From Alteromonas sp. a30 (GTDB lineage Bacteria > Pseudomonadota > Gammaproteobacteria > Enterobacterales > Alteromonadaceae): a DNA stretch of 64,000 bases. The stretch covers positions 310,001 to 374,000 of the forward strand of contig NZ_JABEPE010000001.1 in assembly GCF_026788005.1 (NCBI RefSeq). Reading direction: 5' to 3'. Shown one piece after another: positions 18,343-27,982 of this stretch (position 1 is the first letter of the stretch; each line of letters opens with the position of its first letter). A program made the position numbers and the translations under genes. Below the pieces are notes generated by a model. That model was not told the DNA's origin. It made no database searches and worked only from the letters and a program-made list of their open reading frames with translations.

Positions 18343-21312
18343 ATGAAAAGAATGTTGATTAATGCTACTCAGCAAGAGGAAATGCGAGTAGCTCTGGTCG
18401 ATGGTCAGAAGCTTTACGATTTAGATATTGAAAGTCCTGGTCACGAACAAAAAAAAGCAAATGTTTACAAGGGAGTTATCACTCGAGTTGAACCTAGTTT
18501 GGAGGCCGTTTTCGTAAACTACGGCGCTGAACGGCACGGTTTCCTTCCCCTCAAAGAAATAGCTAAAACGTACTTCCCAAATAATTATAAATTTGAAGGC
18601 CGTCCGAACATCAAAGATGTCGTCAAAGAAGGTCAAGAGGTTATCGTTCAAATTGATAAAGAAGAACGCGGTCAAAAAGGAGCCGCATTAACGACCTTTA
18701 TCAGTTTAGCTGGCAGCTATTTAGTATTAATGCCTAACAACCCAAGGGCTGGCGGCATCTCTCGCAGAATTGAAGGCGATGAAAGAACAGAGCTAAAATC
18801 TGCACTCAATAAGTTAAGTCTGCCCAATGGTATGGGCCTGATTGTTCGAACTGCTGGTGTCGGCAAATCTTATGAAGAATTAGAATGGGATTTAAATATC
18901 CAGCTCACTTATTGGCGAGCGATTGAACAAGTCGCAGAAACCAGAAAAGCGCCCTTTCTGATTCACCAAGAAAGCAACGTTATTATTCGCGCCATTCGTG
19001 ACTACCTAAGACGCGACATAGGTGAAATTCTGATCGATAACGAAAAAGCACACCAACAAGTGCTTGAACACATGCAGTTATTGCGTCCCGACTTTGTTAG
19101 TAAAGTGAAACAATATAAAAGCGATGTGCCGTTATTTAACCACTATCAAATTGAAAACCAAATCGAATCAGCTTTCCAGCGTGAAGTTCGATTGCCCTCA
19201 GGTGGTTCAATTGTAATCGACCCAACAGAAGCACTAACATCTATTGATATTAACTCTGCCCGAGCGACGAAAGGCGGTGATATCGAAGAAACGGCGCTTA
19301 ATACCAACTTAGAAGCAGCAGATGAAATAGCACGCCAATTACGCCTACGAGACTTAGGAGGCTTGCTGGTTATCGATTTTATCGATATGACCCCTGCCCG
19401 CCATCAGCGTGAAGTCGAGAACCGTTTGAAAGAAGCGGTGCAACAAGACAGAGCTAGAGTTCAATTAGGCAGAATATCCCGCTTCGGTTTATTGGAAATG
19501 TCCCGTCAGCGTCTTCGTCCATCACTTGGTGAAGCATCGACCCATGTCTGTCCACGTTGTTTAGGTCAGGGGACAATCAGAAGCGTCGAGTCATCAGCAT
19601 TGTCCATCTTGCGCCTAATGGAAGAAGAAGCACTTAAAGACAACACCAAGCGCGTTACCGCTAATGTGCCTGTGGAAGTTGCAGCTTACTTGCTTAACGA
19701 CAAACGGGATATGCTTCGTAACATTGAAAACCGTTTAAGTGTGTCCCTGCTAATTGTTCCTAAACGAGAATTGGAAACACCACATTACGAAGTTGCTCGT
19801 GTTAGAAATGATGACACTGTTATCGAATCCAATTCGAAGATGGTGCCTCAATCTACACCAGAAAAAGACGAAACCAATACGCTTTCAACTGACACTCCAA
19901 CCCGAGAACAACCTGCTCTGCAAGGATTGGTTCCTCCTCAAGCCGCCCCTGTTGTGAAGAAAGAAGAGCCAAGTGTTTTCTCTCTATTCATAACCTGGTT
20001 ACTTGGGCTATTTAAGTCAGAGGAAAAACCGCAGAAAAAGGAATCTAGAAACAATCGCAATAATCGTCAGGGGCGCAATAATAATAACAATCGCCGCCGC
20101 AATAATAATCGCAGTCGTAATACCAATGACAAAAACGACTCGTTAGACAAAGACGATAAGAATGCTCGCGGGAATCGTAACGACAGAGAGGACAAGGGCA
20201 GTAAAGATACTCGTTCAAATCGTCAGCCTCGCAATAAAGAAGGCAATAATGCGAGGAAACGTCCAGAGCAATCTGATACGAACCGAGCTCGTCCTGATAG
20301 CGATGCACAAAAAGCCAAAAGTGAAACGCGCAAAATCGCAGAGCGTAGAAAGCGTAGAGAGCGTAAACGTAGTGTGCGTGTCACCGATACAGATAAAGCT
20401 TCGGTTCAAAACAATGCGGTAACAGAGCAATCTCCAGACACTAAACCCGATAACAAAGTGCAAATTGCAAACGCTCCTGAAAAGGCTATTGAGAAAAAGC
20501 AACCCACTGCACAATCGGATGTTAAGGCTGAAGCAGTACCGACACAAGCCAGCGAAAACCAAACCGACTCAACACAAGACGTTTGGGCTGCTGCCAGAGA
20601 AAAAGCAGCCGTTGAGAAGGAATCAACAGTTCACGCTCAGGAAGATAGCGCCAAAGCAAAATCAGCACCTAAAGAGCCCGAACAGACTCAACAGGATGCC
20701 AAACCTTCTACTGATGCGAAAACAGCAGATGCTGCGACGTCTTCGCATTCGGAAGAAGCAGATAAAACAGTGGAAACGCAATCTCCCGAAACTGAAGAGC
20801 CTAAAACAAAAGCAGCTCAAGAGGTTCCGAATCAACCTAGTTTGAACTTCGAAGAAACAGAAGATACTTCGGTTAAAGACTCAGCGCCAAAAGACGAAAC
20901 GTCTTCAGTTGTTGCCGAGCCCGAGCAAGTTGATATTTTCTCTACAGTAGAATCAACACCGGAACAGGCTGTTCAAACGCAAGACAAAGAGCATGTAGCA
21001 GAGGATAGTGTTGCTCAACCAGAAGCCGAAGCAACAAAAGCTGAAGTAAACGAAAGTACAGAGACAACTAGGACTCAAGCAAATAACAAAGCTTCCCATC
21101 CTAAAGCCTTCGTTATTCGTTCTGGTTTACTAGAGCAACTAAAACGTACTTCTCACCCAATGGCGAAACCACAGGCGATCGACACACCAATAGAAGATAT
21201 TGAAATTCTTGCTATTGACACTGCACAACGCCCACAAATCGCTATAAGTGGTCGAGCAGCAGCTTCAAGTAGTGTTACGAGCAAGGCAAGTGCGCCAATT
21301 ACTCGTCCCTAA
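18343..21312 (+). CDS. rne: Ribonuclease E
   Basis: Essential endoribonuclease that starts mRNA decay and processes rRNA and tRNA, scaffold of the degradosome at the inner membrane. The 989 residues hold the S1 domain (about 39-119), the RNase E/G catalytic core with the metal-binding Asp in [13 protein letters not shown] and VIDFIDM, and the zinc-link CPRC (403-406). After about residue 540 comes an amphipathic segment ([14 protein letters not shown], probable membrane anchor), an Arg/Asn-rich RNA-binding region, and a long acidic, low-complexity scaffold rich in Glu, Thr and Ala. The C terminus has conserved-looking [17 protein letters not shown], possibly a partner-binding site. Confidence 0.97.
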   Translation: MKRMLINATQQEEMRVALVDGQKLYDLDIESPGHEQKKANVYKGVITRVEPSLEAVFVNYGAERHGFLPLKEIAKTYFPNNYKFEGRPNIKDVVKEGQEVIVQIDKEERGQKGAALTTFISLAGSYLVLMPNNPRAGGISRRIEGDERTELKSALNKLSLPNGMGLIVRTAGVGKSYEELEWDLNIQLTYWRAIEQVAETRKAPFLIHQESNVIIRAIRDYLRRDIGEILIDNEKAHQQVLEHMQLLRPDFVSKVKQYKSDVPLFNHYQIENQIESAFQREVRLPSGGSIVIDPTEALTSIDINSARATKGGDIEETALNTNLEAADEIARQLRLRDLGGLLVIDFIDMTPARHQREVENRLKEAVQQDRARVQLGRISRFGLLEMSRQRLRPSLGEASTHVCPRCLGQGTIRSVESSALSILRLMEEEALKDNTKRVTANVPVEVAAYLLNDKRDMLRNIENRLSVSLLIVPKRELETPHYEVARVRNDDTVIESNSKMVPQSTPEKDETNTLSTDTPTREQPALQGLVPPQAAPVVKKEEPSVFSLFITWLLGLFKSEEKPQKKESRNNRNNRQGRNNNNNRRRNNNRSRNTNDKNDSLDKDDKNARGNRNDREDKGSKDTRSNRQPRNKEGNNARKRPEQSDTNRARPDSDAQKAKSETRKIAERRKRRERKRSVRVTDTDKASVQNNAVTEQSPDTKPDNKVQIANAPEKAIEKKQPTAQSDVKAEAVPTQASENQTDSTQDVWAAAREKAAVEKESTVHAQEDSAKAKSAPKEPEQTQQDAKPSTDAKTADAATSSHSEEADKTVETQSPETEEPKTKAAQEVPNQPSLNFEETEDTSVKDSAPKDETSSVVAEPEQVDIFSTVESTPEQAVQTQDKEHVAEDSVAQPEAEATKAEVNESTETTRTQANNKASHPKAFVIRSGLLEQLKRTSHPMAKPQAIDTPIEDIEILAIDTAQRPQIAISGRAAASSSVTSKASAPITRP

Positions 21313-21337
21313 CTAAATACCTGCCTAAAAAACAAAA

Positions 21338-21366
21338 AGCGGACTCCTCAAGAGTCCGTTTTTTTT
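21338..21366 (+). terminator. Terminator after rne
   Basis: CGGACTC (21340-21346) pairs with GAGTCCG (21352-21358), preceded by A residues and followed by eight T residues. It isolates rne from the downstream accessory cluster. Confidence 0.92.
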
Positions 21367-22042
21367 GCCCAAAAACATAATTTCATCGTTTTCACTCAAT
21401 TTTTCGCTAATTTCCACAAGCAAAATACGCTATTTTTTTACACTTTTACGAAATATTACATGTTGGGGTGAGACAAATTATGCTCCCTAACTAAAAGGTC
21501 AAAATTTAGTTTCTCATTTGCATTTGCATTTACTGTTAACATTATTGCAACATATTTAATGAGAGAAATTAAAAAACCTTATTGGTAAATTTTAAAGTTA
21601 TACTAAAATATAATAGTAAATATTGGCTAAAATCTTAACTAGATGAATTCATTATGTATATAAAGACAATGACGGCAATAACATGATTAAAAAAGACATT
21701 TTTGTTTACTAGATATATATACAAATCATTCTAAATTAATGGCAAGAAAAGTGACAAACTTGTACACCCTTTAGAAGACGTTTTTTTAACCTTATCAGTT
21801 ATAGCATTTGTAAGAGATCTATAAATATTTATCTTTTTTTACAGAATTTTGCTGTCATAATCTCTTACCTATATTTGTATGATCTGAAAACATTAACAAG
21901 GATGGACGGTGATTAACTTGTGCTTAGACACAAGGATCTTGAAGACAGCCTCCACACTTTAAAAAGGTAAAAAGTAGAATCCGTTATAATACAGTGAGGA
22001 TGCCTTCGTTAAACAAGTAAACAGCATGATAGGTAGAAGAAT
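21367..22042. other. AT-rich non-coding region upstream of the polyyne-type operon
   Basis: About 680 bp with no credible gene on either strand. It is markedly AT-rich with many TA runs, which suggests transferred DNA or a large regulatory region. It contains a perfect 6-6-6 inverted repeat (21917-21934) and a TATAAT at 21985-21990 without a convincing -35. The promoter of the downstream operon should lie in its right half. Confidence 0.6.
21917..21934. promoter_or_regulatory. Perfect inverted repeat, candidate operator of the fatty acid cluster
   Basis: CTTGTG-CTTAGA-CACAAG: two perfect 6-bp arms with a 6-bp spacer, 109 bp upstream of the first gene of the operon. Size and symmetry fit a dimeric regulator. 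Which one is unknown. No second copy was seen near marR. Confidence 0.45.
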
Positions 22043-23839
22043 ATGTACTCAGATGTTGCCTTAAATGCTCAGTTGAAAATTGAGCCTACTGAATCAAAGC
22101 CCAATTTTAACTTGAGAACCTTTGCAGAGATAATTGAATTCAGAGCTAAATATGAAGGGAGTAAAGAGGCTTTTTCATATTGTTTCGATGGCGAAGGTGA
22201 AGGCGAAGAAGACATTGTTACGTGGTCGTATCGTGATTTAAAAAACGCGATTGCCTTTGCGAGCCAGAAGATCAATCAGCACAATATCAAAAATGAAAAA
22301 ATTGTTTTGCTGTTTGAGCCAGGGCTCGCGTTTATTGCAGCCTATCTTGCCACTATTTGCAGTGGAGCCATTGCAGTCCCCTGTCACCCTCCTATGGGAA
22401 AAAGACAAATACAACGCTTACACACATTGATTCAAGATAGTGACCCTAAATTAGTCCTTTTCAGCGACGTAATAAGACACTCCACTCCCCAACTTTCCCA
22501 ATTAATTGATTCAGCATCCAACGATATTACGTTTAAAGAAATCCACATTCCCATGCAGCCACAAGAAATGCCATGGCAACATCCCAATATCGAGGAAGAT
22601 GCTATTGCAATGCTGCAATACACCTCTGCTTCAACAGGTGAACCTAAAGGCGTACAACTAACCCACAAGAATCTGGTTAAAAATAGCGAGGCAATATACA
22701 AGTGGCTTTCGCCCTATCCAAACCGAAAAGGATGTATTTGGCTCCCTCCATACCATGACATGGGTCTACTCGGCGGGATTATGCAGCCATTGTATGCAGG
22801 ATTTCCGCTAGTGTTTATGTCCCCCATGCATTTTGTTCAACAACCTATTCGTTGGCTGAAGCTAATATCGAGACATAAGCTAACAACGACTGGCGCACCT
22901 AATTTTGCTTTTCAGTTATGTGTAGATGCTATTTCAACAGAGGAAATACAAGAGGCCCAAATTGACCTAAGTAGCATTAAAGAACTGTTCTGTGGCTCAG
23001 AGCCAATCAATGCAACAACGATGCAGGCATTTGAAGAAAAGTTCGCCCCCTATGGATTAGATTCTAAAGCCATCAACCCATGTTATGGCATGGCAGAAAC
23101 CACTCTCTTCGTGAGCGGTAAAGAAGCGGGTCACACCTTTACTAAAGAATGCTTCGATAAGGAAAAATTGAAGGTGGGGAAAGCCATTCCTGTTCCCAAA
23201 GGTGCTGACAATGCTCAGTGTATCGTTAGCTGTGGAAGCCCTGGTAGTGAACTGAACATTCGTATTATTGACCCCGAGCAAAAGCGTCAAGTATCGAGTG
23301 GTTGTGTTGGTGAGATATGGGTAGCTGGTCCAAGTGTTTCTCAAGGATACTGGAATATGGAAGCTTTAAGCCAACAAGCCTTTAACAATTCGTTAGCTGG
23401 GGAGCAAGGAAAGTTCTATCGAACTGGTGATTTGGGTTTCTACCATAAGGGAGAATTATATGTCACCGGCAGAATTAAGGACGTCATTATCATTAGAGGA
23501 CGAAACCTCTACCCTCAAGATATTGAACAAATTGCGCTTAGTATAGAAACCACATTATCCCTACTCTTTTCTGCCGCATTTTCTGTTCAAGAACAAGATA
23601 CAGAGGCACTCATCATTGCTGTAGAAGTAAAAGGGCGTCCAGAAGAAGGTGAAATACAAGCTCTACGGGAAAAAATAAGAGTAAAAGTAACAAATGAATT
23701 TCGCGTTTCACCGAAAGAAATATTAGTTGTTCCTGCGTTATCCATTCCAAGAACGACGAGTGGAAAAATACAACGTTTTGCTTGCAAGAATGCTTGGAAG
23801 CAGAACTTACTACGCCAGTTTAAGCGGAGAGAAAAATGA
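22043..23839 (+). CDS. Fatty acyl-AMP ligase (FAAL), first gene of polyyne-type cluster
   Basis: Activates a fatty acid as acyl-AMP and loads it on a carrier protein rather than CoA. The 598 residues show the ANL-superfamily P-loop YTSASTGEPKGV (193-204), the FAAL hallmark WLPPYHDMGL (233-242), CYGMAETTL, the hinge YRTGDLGF, GRIKDVIIIRGRNLYPQDIE and the C-terminal catalytic Lys in TTSGKIQRFACK. FAALs lead the known alkyne/polyyne clusters (JamA-like role). The stop overlaps the next start in ATGA, indicating coupling. No PKS or NRPS lies nearby, so the partner is probably the stand-alone ACP at 25.7 kb. Confidence 0.95.
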   Translation: MYSDVALNAQLKIEPTESKPNFNLRTFAEIIEFRAKYEGSKEAFSYCFDGEGEGEEDIVTWSYRDLKNAIAFASQKINQHNIKNEKIVLLFEPGLAFIAAYLATICSGAIAVPCHPPMGKRQIQRLHTLIQDSDPKLVLFSDVIRHSTPQLSQLIDSASNDITFKEIHIPMQPQEMPWQHPNIEEDAIAMLQYTSASTGEPKGVQLTHKNLVKNSEAIYKWLSPYPNRKGCIWLPPYHDMGLLGGIMQPLYAGFPLVFMSPMHFVQQPIRWLKLISRHKLTTTGAPNFAFQLCVDAISTEEIQEAQIDLSSIKELFCGSEPINATTMQAFEEKFAPYGLDSKAINPCYGMAETTLFVSGKEAGHTFTKECFDKEKLKVGKAIPVPKGADNAQCIVSCGSPGSELNIRIIDPEQKRQVSSGCVGEIWVAGPSVSQGYWNMEALSQQAFNNSLAGEQGKFYRTGDLGFYHKGELYVTGRIKDVIIIRGRNLYPQDIEQIALSIETTLSLLFSAAFSVQEQDTEALIIAVEVKGRPEEGEIQALREKIRVKVTNEFRVSPKEILVVPALSIPRTTSGKIQRFACKNAWKQNLLRQFKRREK

Positions 23840-24774
23840 ATCAGAGCAATAATTTTTCTACGCAAAATGAACAAATTAAAGCCAGCACCTCATCTAATAA
23901 ACTAACGTATTGGATGGCGCTTCTCACTGTAGGCGGATCAACCTTAGGAGCCGTTATTGCAGGCTATCAACTTGCTACGGAACAAGTCACTTTTCTCGAC
24001 GTAGGGTTGCTTTTACTTTTTTACTTTGCCACCGCTATTGGTGTTGAAGCTGGTTTCCACCGTTACTTTTCGCACAGTGCATTTAAAGGTTCCTCATTTA
24101 CGACTTGGTTAATGGGAATTCTTGGTTCTATGGCAGGACAAGGCCCTGTCTTATTTTGGGTAGCAACCCACCGAAAACACCATGCATTCACCGATATATC
24201 AGGGGATCCTCATTCTCCTATGCTCCACGGTTTGAGTATTTTAGCTCGTATTAAGGGTTTTTTTCATGCTCATATAGGTTGGCTATTTTCAAATGAATTA
24301 GCCAGTTGGGGAAAATTTACCCCAGACCTCCTCCGAAATCGGGCGATTGTCAAAATCAATCAAAGTTACTTTTCTTGGGTATTGATAGGGCTCATTTTGC
24401 CTACACTGCTGGGGCTCCTCATTGGTGGGACGCTCGAAGCCGCTTTTCATGGGTTCATTTGGGGCGGGTTGTTTCGTATGTTCTTACTCGATCACATCAC
24501 ATGGTCAGTTAACTCACTCTGTCATACGTTTGGCACCAAGCCCCATAAACTTAAAGACAATAGCCGTAACCTCGCGCTACTTGGTATCCCTTCTGTTGGC
24601 GGTTCTTGGCACAACAATCATCACGCCTACCCCATTGGTGCGAGGAATGATCACCAATCCCGATGGCAATTAGATTTATCAGGATTATTCATAGAATTCC
24701 TTGGCATCTTAGGCTTAGCAACGCAGATAAAGCGCTACGCTCCGACTAAATTAAAGGAGAGCAAATATGAGTAA
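23836..24774 (+). CDS. Membrane fatty acid desaturase 1 (delta-9-like)
   Basis: Integral membrane di-iron desaturase of the acyl-CoA/acyl-lipid delta-9 type. The 312 residues contain three His boxes: HRYFSH (75-80), HRKHH (112-116) and HNNHH (259-263). Hydrophobic segments lie at about 25-70, 90-110 and 175-220. It overlaps the FAAL gene by 4 bp and the next desaturase by 8 bp. In polyyne clusters two such enzymes lie between the FAAL and the ACP and desaturate the ACP-bound chain. The exact carbon position each one attacks cannot be read from sequence. Confidence 0.93.
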   Translation: MNQSNNFSTQNEQIKASTSSNKLTYWMALLTVGGSTLGAVIAGYQLATEQVTFLDVGLLLLFYFATAIGVEAGFHRYFSHSAFKGSSFTTWLMGILGSMAGQGPVLFWVATHRKHHAFTDISGDPHSPMLHGLSILARIKGFFHAHIGWLFSNELASWGKFTPDLLRNRAIVKINQSYFSWVLIGLILPTLLGLLIGGTLEAAFHGFIWGGLFRMFLLDHITWSVNSLCHTFGTKPHKLKDNSRNLALLGIPSVGGSWHNNHHAYPIGARNDHQSRWQLDLSGLFIEFLGILGLATQIKRYAPTKLKESKYE

Positions 24775-25717
24775 ACAAAACCCGAATAGTATCGAACCTC
24801 ATGCTGCTGCACCGGGAGTATTGAAGCTTGAAGGTAGCGCAGCTAGGCTTCAATTAGTGTTTGCCTCTTTAGTTTTAGTTGTGCCCTTACTTGGCACAAT
24901 AGAAGCGGGCCGCTTAATTTGGGTAACAGAGATCCCCGCTTGGGCATGGTGGCTATTTGGAGTGATGTACTTTGTTCATATGTTTGGGGTAACTGCCGGC
25001 CTACATCGTTTAGCAACACACACCGGATTCAAAACCAGTGAGACAATGAAAATGTTGCTCACCATTATGGGCTCCATGGCAGCGCAAGGGCCGTTGTACT
25101 ATTGGGTATCTCAACACCGCAGACATCATTTATACAGTGATCAAAAGGGCGATCCACACTCCCCCAACTTACATGAAAATAAGTGGTTAGGACTTTGGTA
25201 CAGCCACATGCCTTGGATGCTGTCTAAACACGTATCGACTTGGAGCCATTACGCCAAAGACACCCTAAGAGATCCAGTTTACTTTTTTGTGCATCGTTAC
25301 TACCTAGCATGGGTATTACTTGGCTTACTAATTCCAACGGTAATTGGAGCGCTAATAACACAAACCTTTCACGGAGCCTGGATAGGCTTCATTTTTGGTG
25401 GTCTAGCAAGAATGTTTTTCGCAAACCAATCTGCATGGATGGTCGGTTCAATTTCACACCGCTATGGAAGTGTGAATTTTGATACAAAGGACAATAGCAA
25501 AAATAATTGGATCGTCGCCCTGTTAGCATTCGGAGAAGGATTACAAAATAATCATCACGCCTTCCCAATTAACTATCGCCACGCGGTTTATTGGTATGAA
25601 CCGGATTTAACAGGCTGGATTCTAGCGCTTATGAATAAACTAGGATTGGTATGGGATCTTAAATTTCCCAACCAATCCAGTATCAACAAATTATCACTGA
25701 AAAAAGACAAGGTATAG
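24767..25717 (+). CDS. Membrane fatty acid desaturase 2 (delta-9-like paralogue)
   Basis: A 316-residue relative of the preceding gene with boxes HRLATH (80-85), HRRHH (117-121) and QNNHH (260-264). The last box has Gln where desaturase 1 has His259. Membrane segments are at about 28-48, 57-78, 98-113 and 176-215. The two proteins share GSMAAQGP/GSMAGQGP and GDPHSP blocks, so they arose by duplication and then diverged considerably. It starts 8 bp inside desaturase 1 and ends 2 bp before the ACP gene. Confidence 0.93.
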   Translation: MSKQNPNSIEPHAAAPGVLKLEGSAARLQLVFASLVLVVPLLGTIEAGRLIWVTEIPAWAWWLFGVMYFVHMFGVTAGLHRLATHTGFKTSETMKMLLTIMGSMAAQGPLYYWVSQHRRHHLYSDQKGDPHSPNLHENKWLGLWYSHMPWMLSKHVSTWSHYAKDTLRDPVYFFVHRYYLAWVLLGLLIPTVIGALITQTFHGAWIGFIFGGLARMFFANQSAWMVGSISHRYGSVNFDTKDNSKNNWIVALLAFGEGLQNNHHAFPINYRHAVYWYEPDLTGWILALMNKLGLVWDLKFPNQSSINKLSLKKDKV

Positions 25718-25719
25718 AT

Positions 25720-26028
25720 ATGAGTTTTTTAACATCAATTAAAGGCATGTTTAGTGATAAGGACAACACCGTTATTAGCAGTCAGGATGATGCCGCAATT
25801 AAAGCTTGGTTAATGCAAAGATTAGCCAAACATTTAAAGAAAGATATAAATGAACTTGATTCAGCTACACCGTTTGAACAGTATGGTTTGGATTCTATGT
25901 TTGCAGTTCGTGTCACTGGAGAACTGGAAAAAGTAGTCGAACTTCGCCTATCTCCTGCATTATTCTTCGAAAACTCCTGCATTGACGAAGTTGTTAGTGA
26001 AATTACAGGCTCAACGCCAAACTCTTAG
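25720..26028 (+). CDS. Stand-alone acyl carrier protein of the cluster
   Basis: A 102-residue carrier protein with the phosphopantetheine site GLDSM (56-60, Ser59). It has a roughly 25-residue N-terminal extension before the ACP helices, unlike the 79-residue housekeeping AcpP in this window. This is the type of dedicated ACP found in alkyne and polyyne clusters, where the FAAL loads it and desaturases act on the bound chain. It is 2 bp after desaturase 2 and 15 bp before desaturase 3. Confidence 0.93.
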   Translation: MSFLTSIKGMFSDKDNTVISSQDDAAIKAWLMQRLAKHLKKDINELDSATPFEQYGLDSMFAVRVTGELEKVVELRLSPALFFENSCIDEVVSEITGSTPNS

Positions 26029-26043
26029 CAGAGGTAAAATCAA

Positions 26044-27138
26044 ATGAACGATGCTCACTTACCCAAAAACGCAGATGCAAAGTATATACAATACATTGAG
26101 CACATCGAAGCATTGAAGAAAGAACCTTTAGGGAAAGCCATTCCCAAAGCACTATTCAAAAAAAATGTCCTTAAATCTTTGGCGGGATTTGTAATCAGTT
26201 ACAGTTTGTATATTGGCAGCATCATCGCCATTGCCTACTCTCCACATTGGTCTGTGTCTCTTTTATTACTTTTACCTGCTGGATTAGGTGGCTGGGGTTT
26301 ACATTGTATTGCCCACGATTGTGGACATGGTTCATTTTCTAACAGTCGAATCGTGAATACCCTTGTAGGTCACTTAGCATTAATCCCTCTGCTATACCCC
26401 TTTCATGCGTGGCGCCATGTCCATAATATGCATCATAGCGCTACCAATAATTTAGAGATGGATACTGATTGGCGGCCTATATCCAAGTCAGTGTATGACA
26501 GAATGCCATTCATCGATAGAGTGGTTTATTTATTCACACGTTCCTTTGGTTTCTGGGCTGGCACAGTCCATTACTGGTGGGTATCTGCCTTTAGACCGTC
26601 TTTTTTCCCGCAAAAAAAACAGCGTAACGAAGTTAGACGCTCAATGCTCTTTGTTATCATTGCTGGCGGAGCTATTATCACGCTTTTGGCTATGTACACT
26701 GGCTTACATGGTGTGCTTTGGTACTTTGTGCTGCCATTACTGGCAACCCATGCTTGGTTTAGCGTAACAACATTGATGCATCATACAGAGGAAGATGTTC
26801 CCTTCCTTGAGCGTAAAAACTGGTCATTGAATGGCAGCAGAATATTACTGACAACCGACTATATTTATCCGAAATGGCTTTTATTGCTAACCCATAATAT
26901 TTCTATTCACGCCGCGCATCATGTTTCCCCAACAGTGCCATTTTATAATTTACCGAAAGCACAGGCGGCACTTGAAGCGGCATATCCTGGAATGATAAGA
27001 CAAGCACCTTTTACCTTCAAAACCCTTTGGCGCATCATCACACGTTGCCACTTTTATGATCCGCAAACAGGGTATTACCAAAGTTTTTCGCAAGCTAAAA
27101 ATACCTCTGCGGAAAAAACGGCACACAACGCTGACTAG
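26044..27138 (+). CDS. Membrane fatty acid desaturase 3 (delta-12/acetylenase-like)
   Basis: A 364-residue FADS-type desaturase of a different subfamily from the two upstream genes. Its boxes are HDCGH (91-95), HVHNMHH (125-131) and HAAHH (289-293), with an extra His pair at 246-247. Hydrophobic segments are near 45-90, 105-120, 200-245 and 276-285. The HDCGH/HAAHH form is that of delta-12/omega desaturases and their acetylenase relatives, which can turn a double into a triple bond. That role is inferred from cluster context. It lies 15 bp after the ACP gene. Confidence 0.92.
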   Translation: MNDAHLPKNADAKYIQYIEHIEALKKEPLGKAIPKALFKKNVLKSLAGFVISYSLYIGSIIAIAYSPHWSVSLLLLLPAGLGGWGLHCIAHDCGHGSFSNSRIVNTLVGHLALIPLLYPFHAWRHVHNMHHSATNNLEMDTDWRPISKSVYDRMPFIDRVVYLFTRSFGFWAGTVHYWWVSAFRPSFFPQKKQRNEVRRSMLFVIIAGGAIITLLAMYTGLHGVLWYFVLPLLATHAWFSVTTLMHHTEEDVPFLERKNWSLNGSRILLTTDYIYPKWLLLLTHNISIHAAHHVSPTVPFYNLPKAQAALEAAYPGMIRQAPFTFKTLWRIITRCHFYDPQTGYYQSFSQAKNTSAEKTAHNAD

Positions 27139-27148
27139 ATGCCTGAAA

Positions 27149-27982
27149 ATGAATGAATTAGCAAAAATAGGCTTAAAGACTTTATGTTACCTAGCTCCAA
27201 AACAAGCTGGGCAAATAGCAACTAAACTTTTTACCCAATCTAGAAACGCTACCAACCCTCATAGAAAAGCCTATACCCCTATTGGCGCCCAAAGTATCTC
27301 AATTGAGGCTTACGGCAGAAAAGTCAGGCAGTATTATATGTGGGGGGATAGTGGTGATATTGTGCTATTACTCCACGGTTGGGGCTCAGAATGTGGAAGC
27401 ATGTTTAGTTTGGCATCTTACTTAGCTAAGCAAGGCCATCGAGTGGTTACATTTGATGCGCCCGCTCACGGCGCATCCGCAGGAAAATTTGCAAGCATGA
27501 GCGAATATGTCTCGGATACAAAATTGATTTTGAATGAACTTTCAAGCTTCGGTACTGTAACCCGTGTCGTCGCACACTCACTAGGTGGAATTGTGGCGAT
27601 GGCTGCCACTAAAGAATTTCCAGCAATCAAACAGGTAGTGCTTATTTCTGCCCCTTATTCACTTAATGATGTACTGAGCATCTGGAGCAGAAATGTCATC
27701 AATTTAGGAAGCAAGGTCCGCGACAACGTTTTACGTCAACTCCTTAAAGACAATGGTGTACCTGTGAGCTATTGGGATATAAGTTTACATGGAAAGGAGC
27801 ATCACGCAGACATCCTTGTGGTTCATGCCATCGATGATAACATCATCGATATTGAGCATGGGGAACGTATCTGTAATGCTCTTCCCTCGGCAACAATGGA
27901 AACCGTCGATGAACTTGGTCATATAAAAATACTTTCATCTCTAAAGGTTCACCAGAAAATATCGCATTTTTTCAACGCTTAA
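27149..27982 (+). CDS. Alpha/beta hydrolase (probable chain-releasing thioesterase)
   Basis: A 277-residue alpha/beta-hydrolase. From the ATG of MNELAKIG it shows the oxyanion HGWGS (76-80), the nucleophile elbow AHSLG with Ser144 (Ala replaces the first Gly of GxSxG), an acid at Asp229/230 and His258. Known polyyne clusters end their core with such an enzyme, thought to free the acid from the ACP. An upstream in-frame start inside desaturase 3 is possible but would add a basic, unconserved-looking tail. No clear ribosome-binding site precedes the ATG. It follows desaturase 3 by 10 bp and overlaps the converging hydrolase gene by 4 bp. Confidence 0.85.
   Translation: MNELAKIGLKTLCYLAPKQAGQIATKLFTQSRNATNPHRKAYTPIGAQSISIEAYGRKVRQYYMWGDSGDIVLLLHGWGSECGSMFSLASYLAKQGHRVVTFDAPAHGASAGKFASMSEYVSDTKLILNELSSFGTVTRVVAHSLGGIVAMAATKEFPAIKQVVLISAPYSLNDVLSIWSRNVINLGSKVRDNVLRQLLKDNGVPVSYWDISLHGKEHHADILVVHAIDDNIIDIEHGERICNALPSATMETVDELGHIKILSSLKVHQKISHFFNA

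Noticed and set aside
18064-18375. 103-codon frame on the minus strand over the rne leader
   Set aside because: It runs into the rne start on the other strand, has no family signature, and lies in a region where a conserved structured leader is expected.
20045-20308. Cys- and Tyr-rich 87-codon frame on the minus strand
   Set aside because: It is the shadow of the Asn/Arg-rich repeat region of rne. The Cys/Tyr content follows from the complementary codons.
22043-27138. Cluster read as a polyunsaturated fatty acid synthase (Pfa type) locus
   Set aside because: Those loci encode giant multidomain synthases with tandem ACPs. Here there are only separate single-domain enzymes and one ACP.
22043-27982. 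Cluster read as a jamaicamide-like alkyne tag feeding a polyketide pathway
   Set aside because: No polyketide or peptide synthase gene is present in the whole island, and there are three desaturases and a releasing hydrolase rather than one desaturase.
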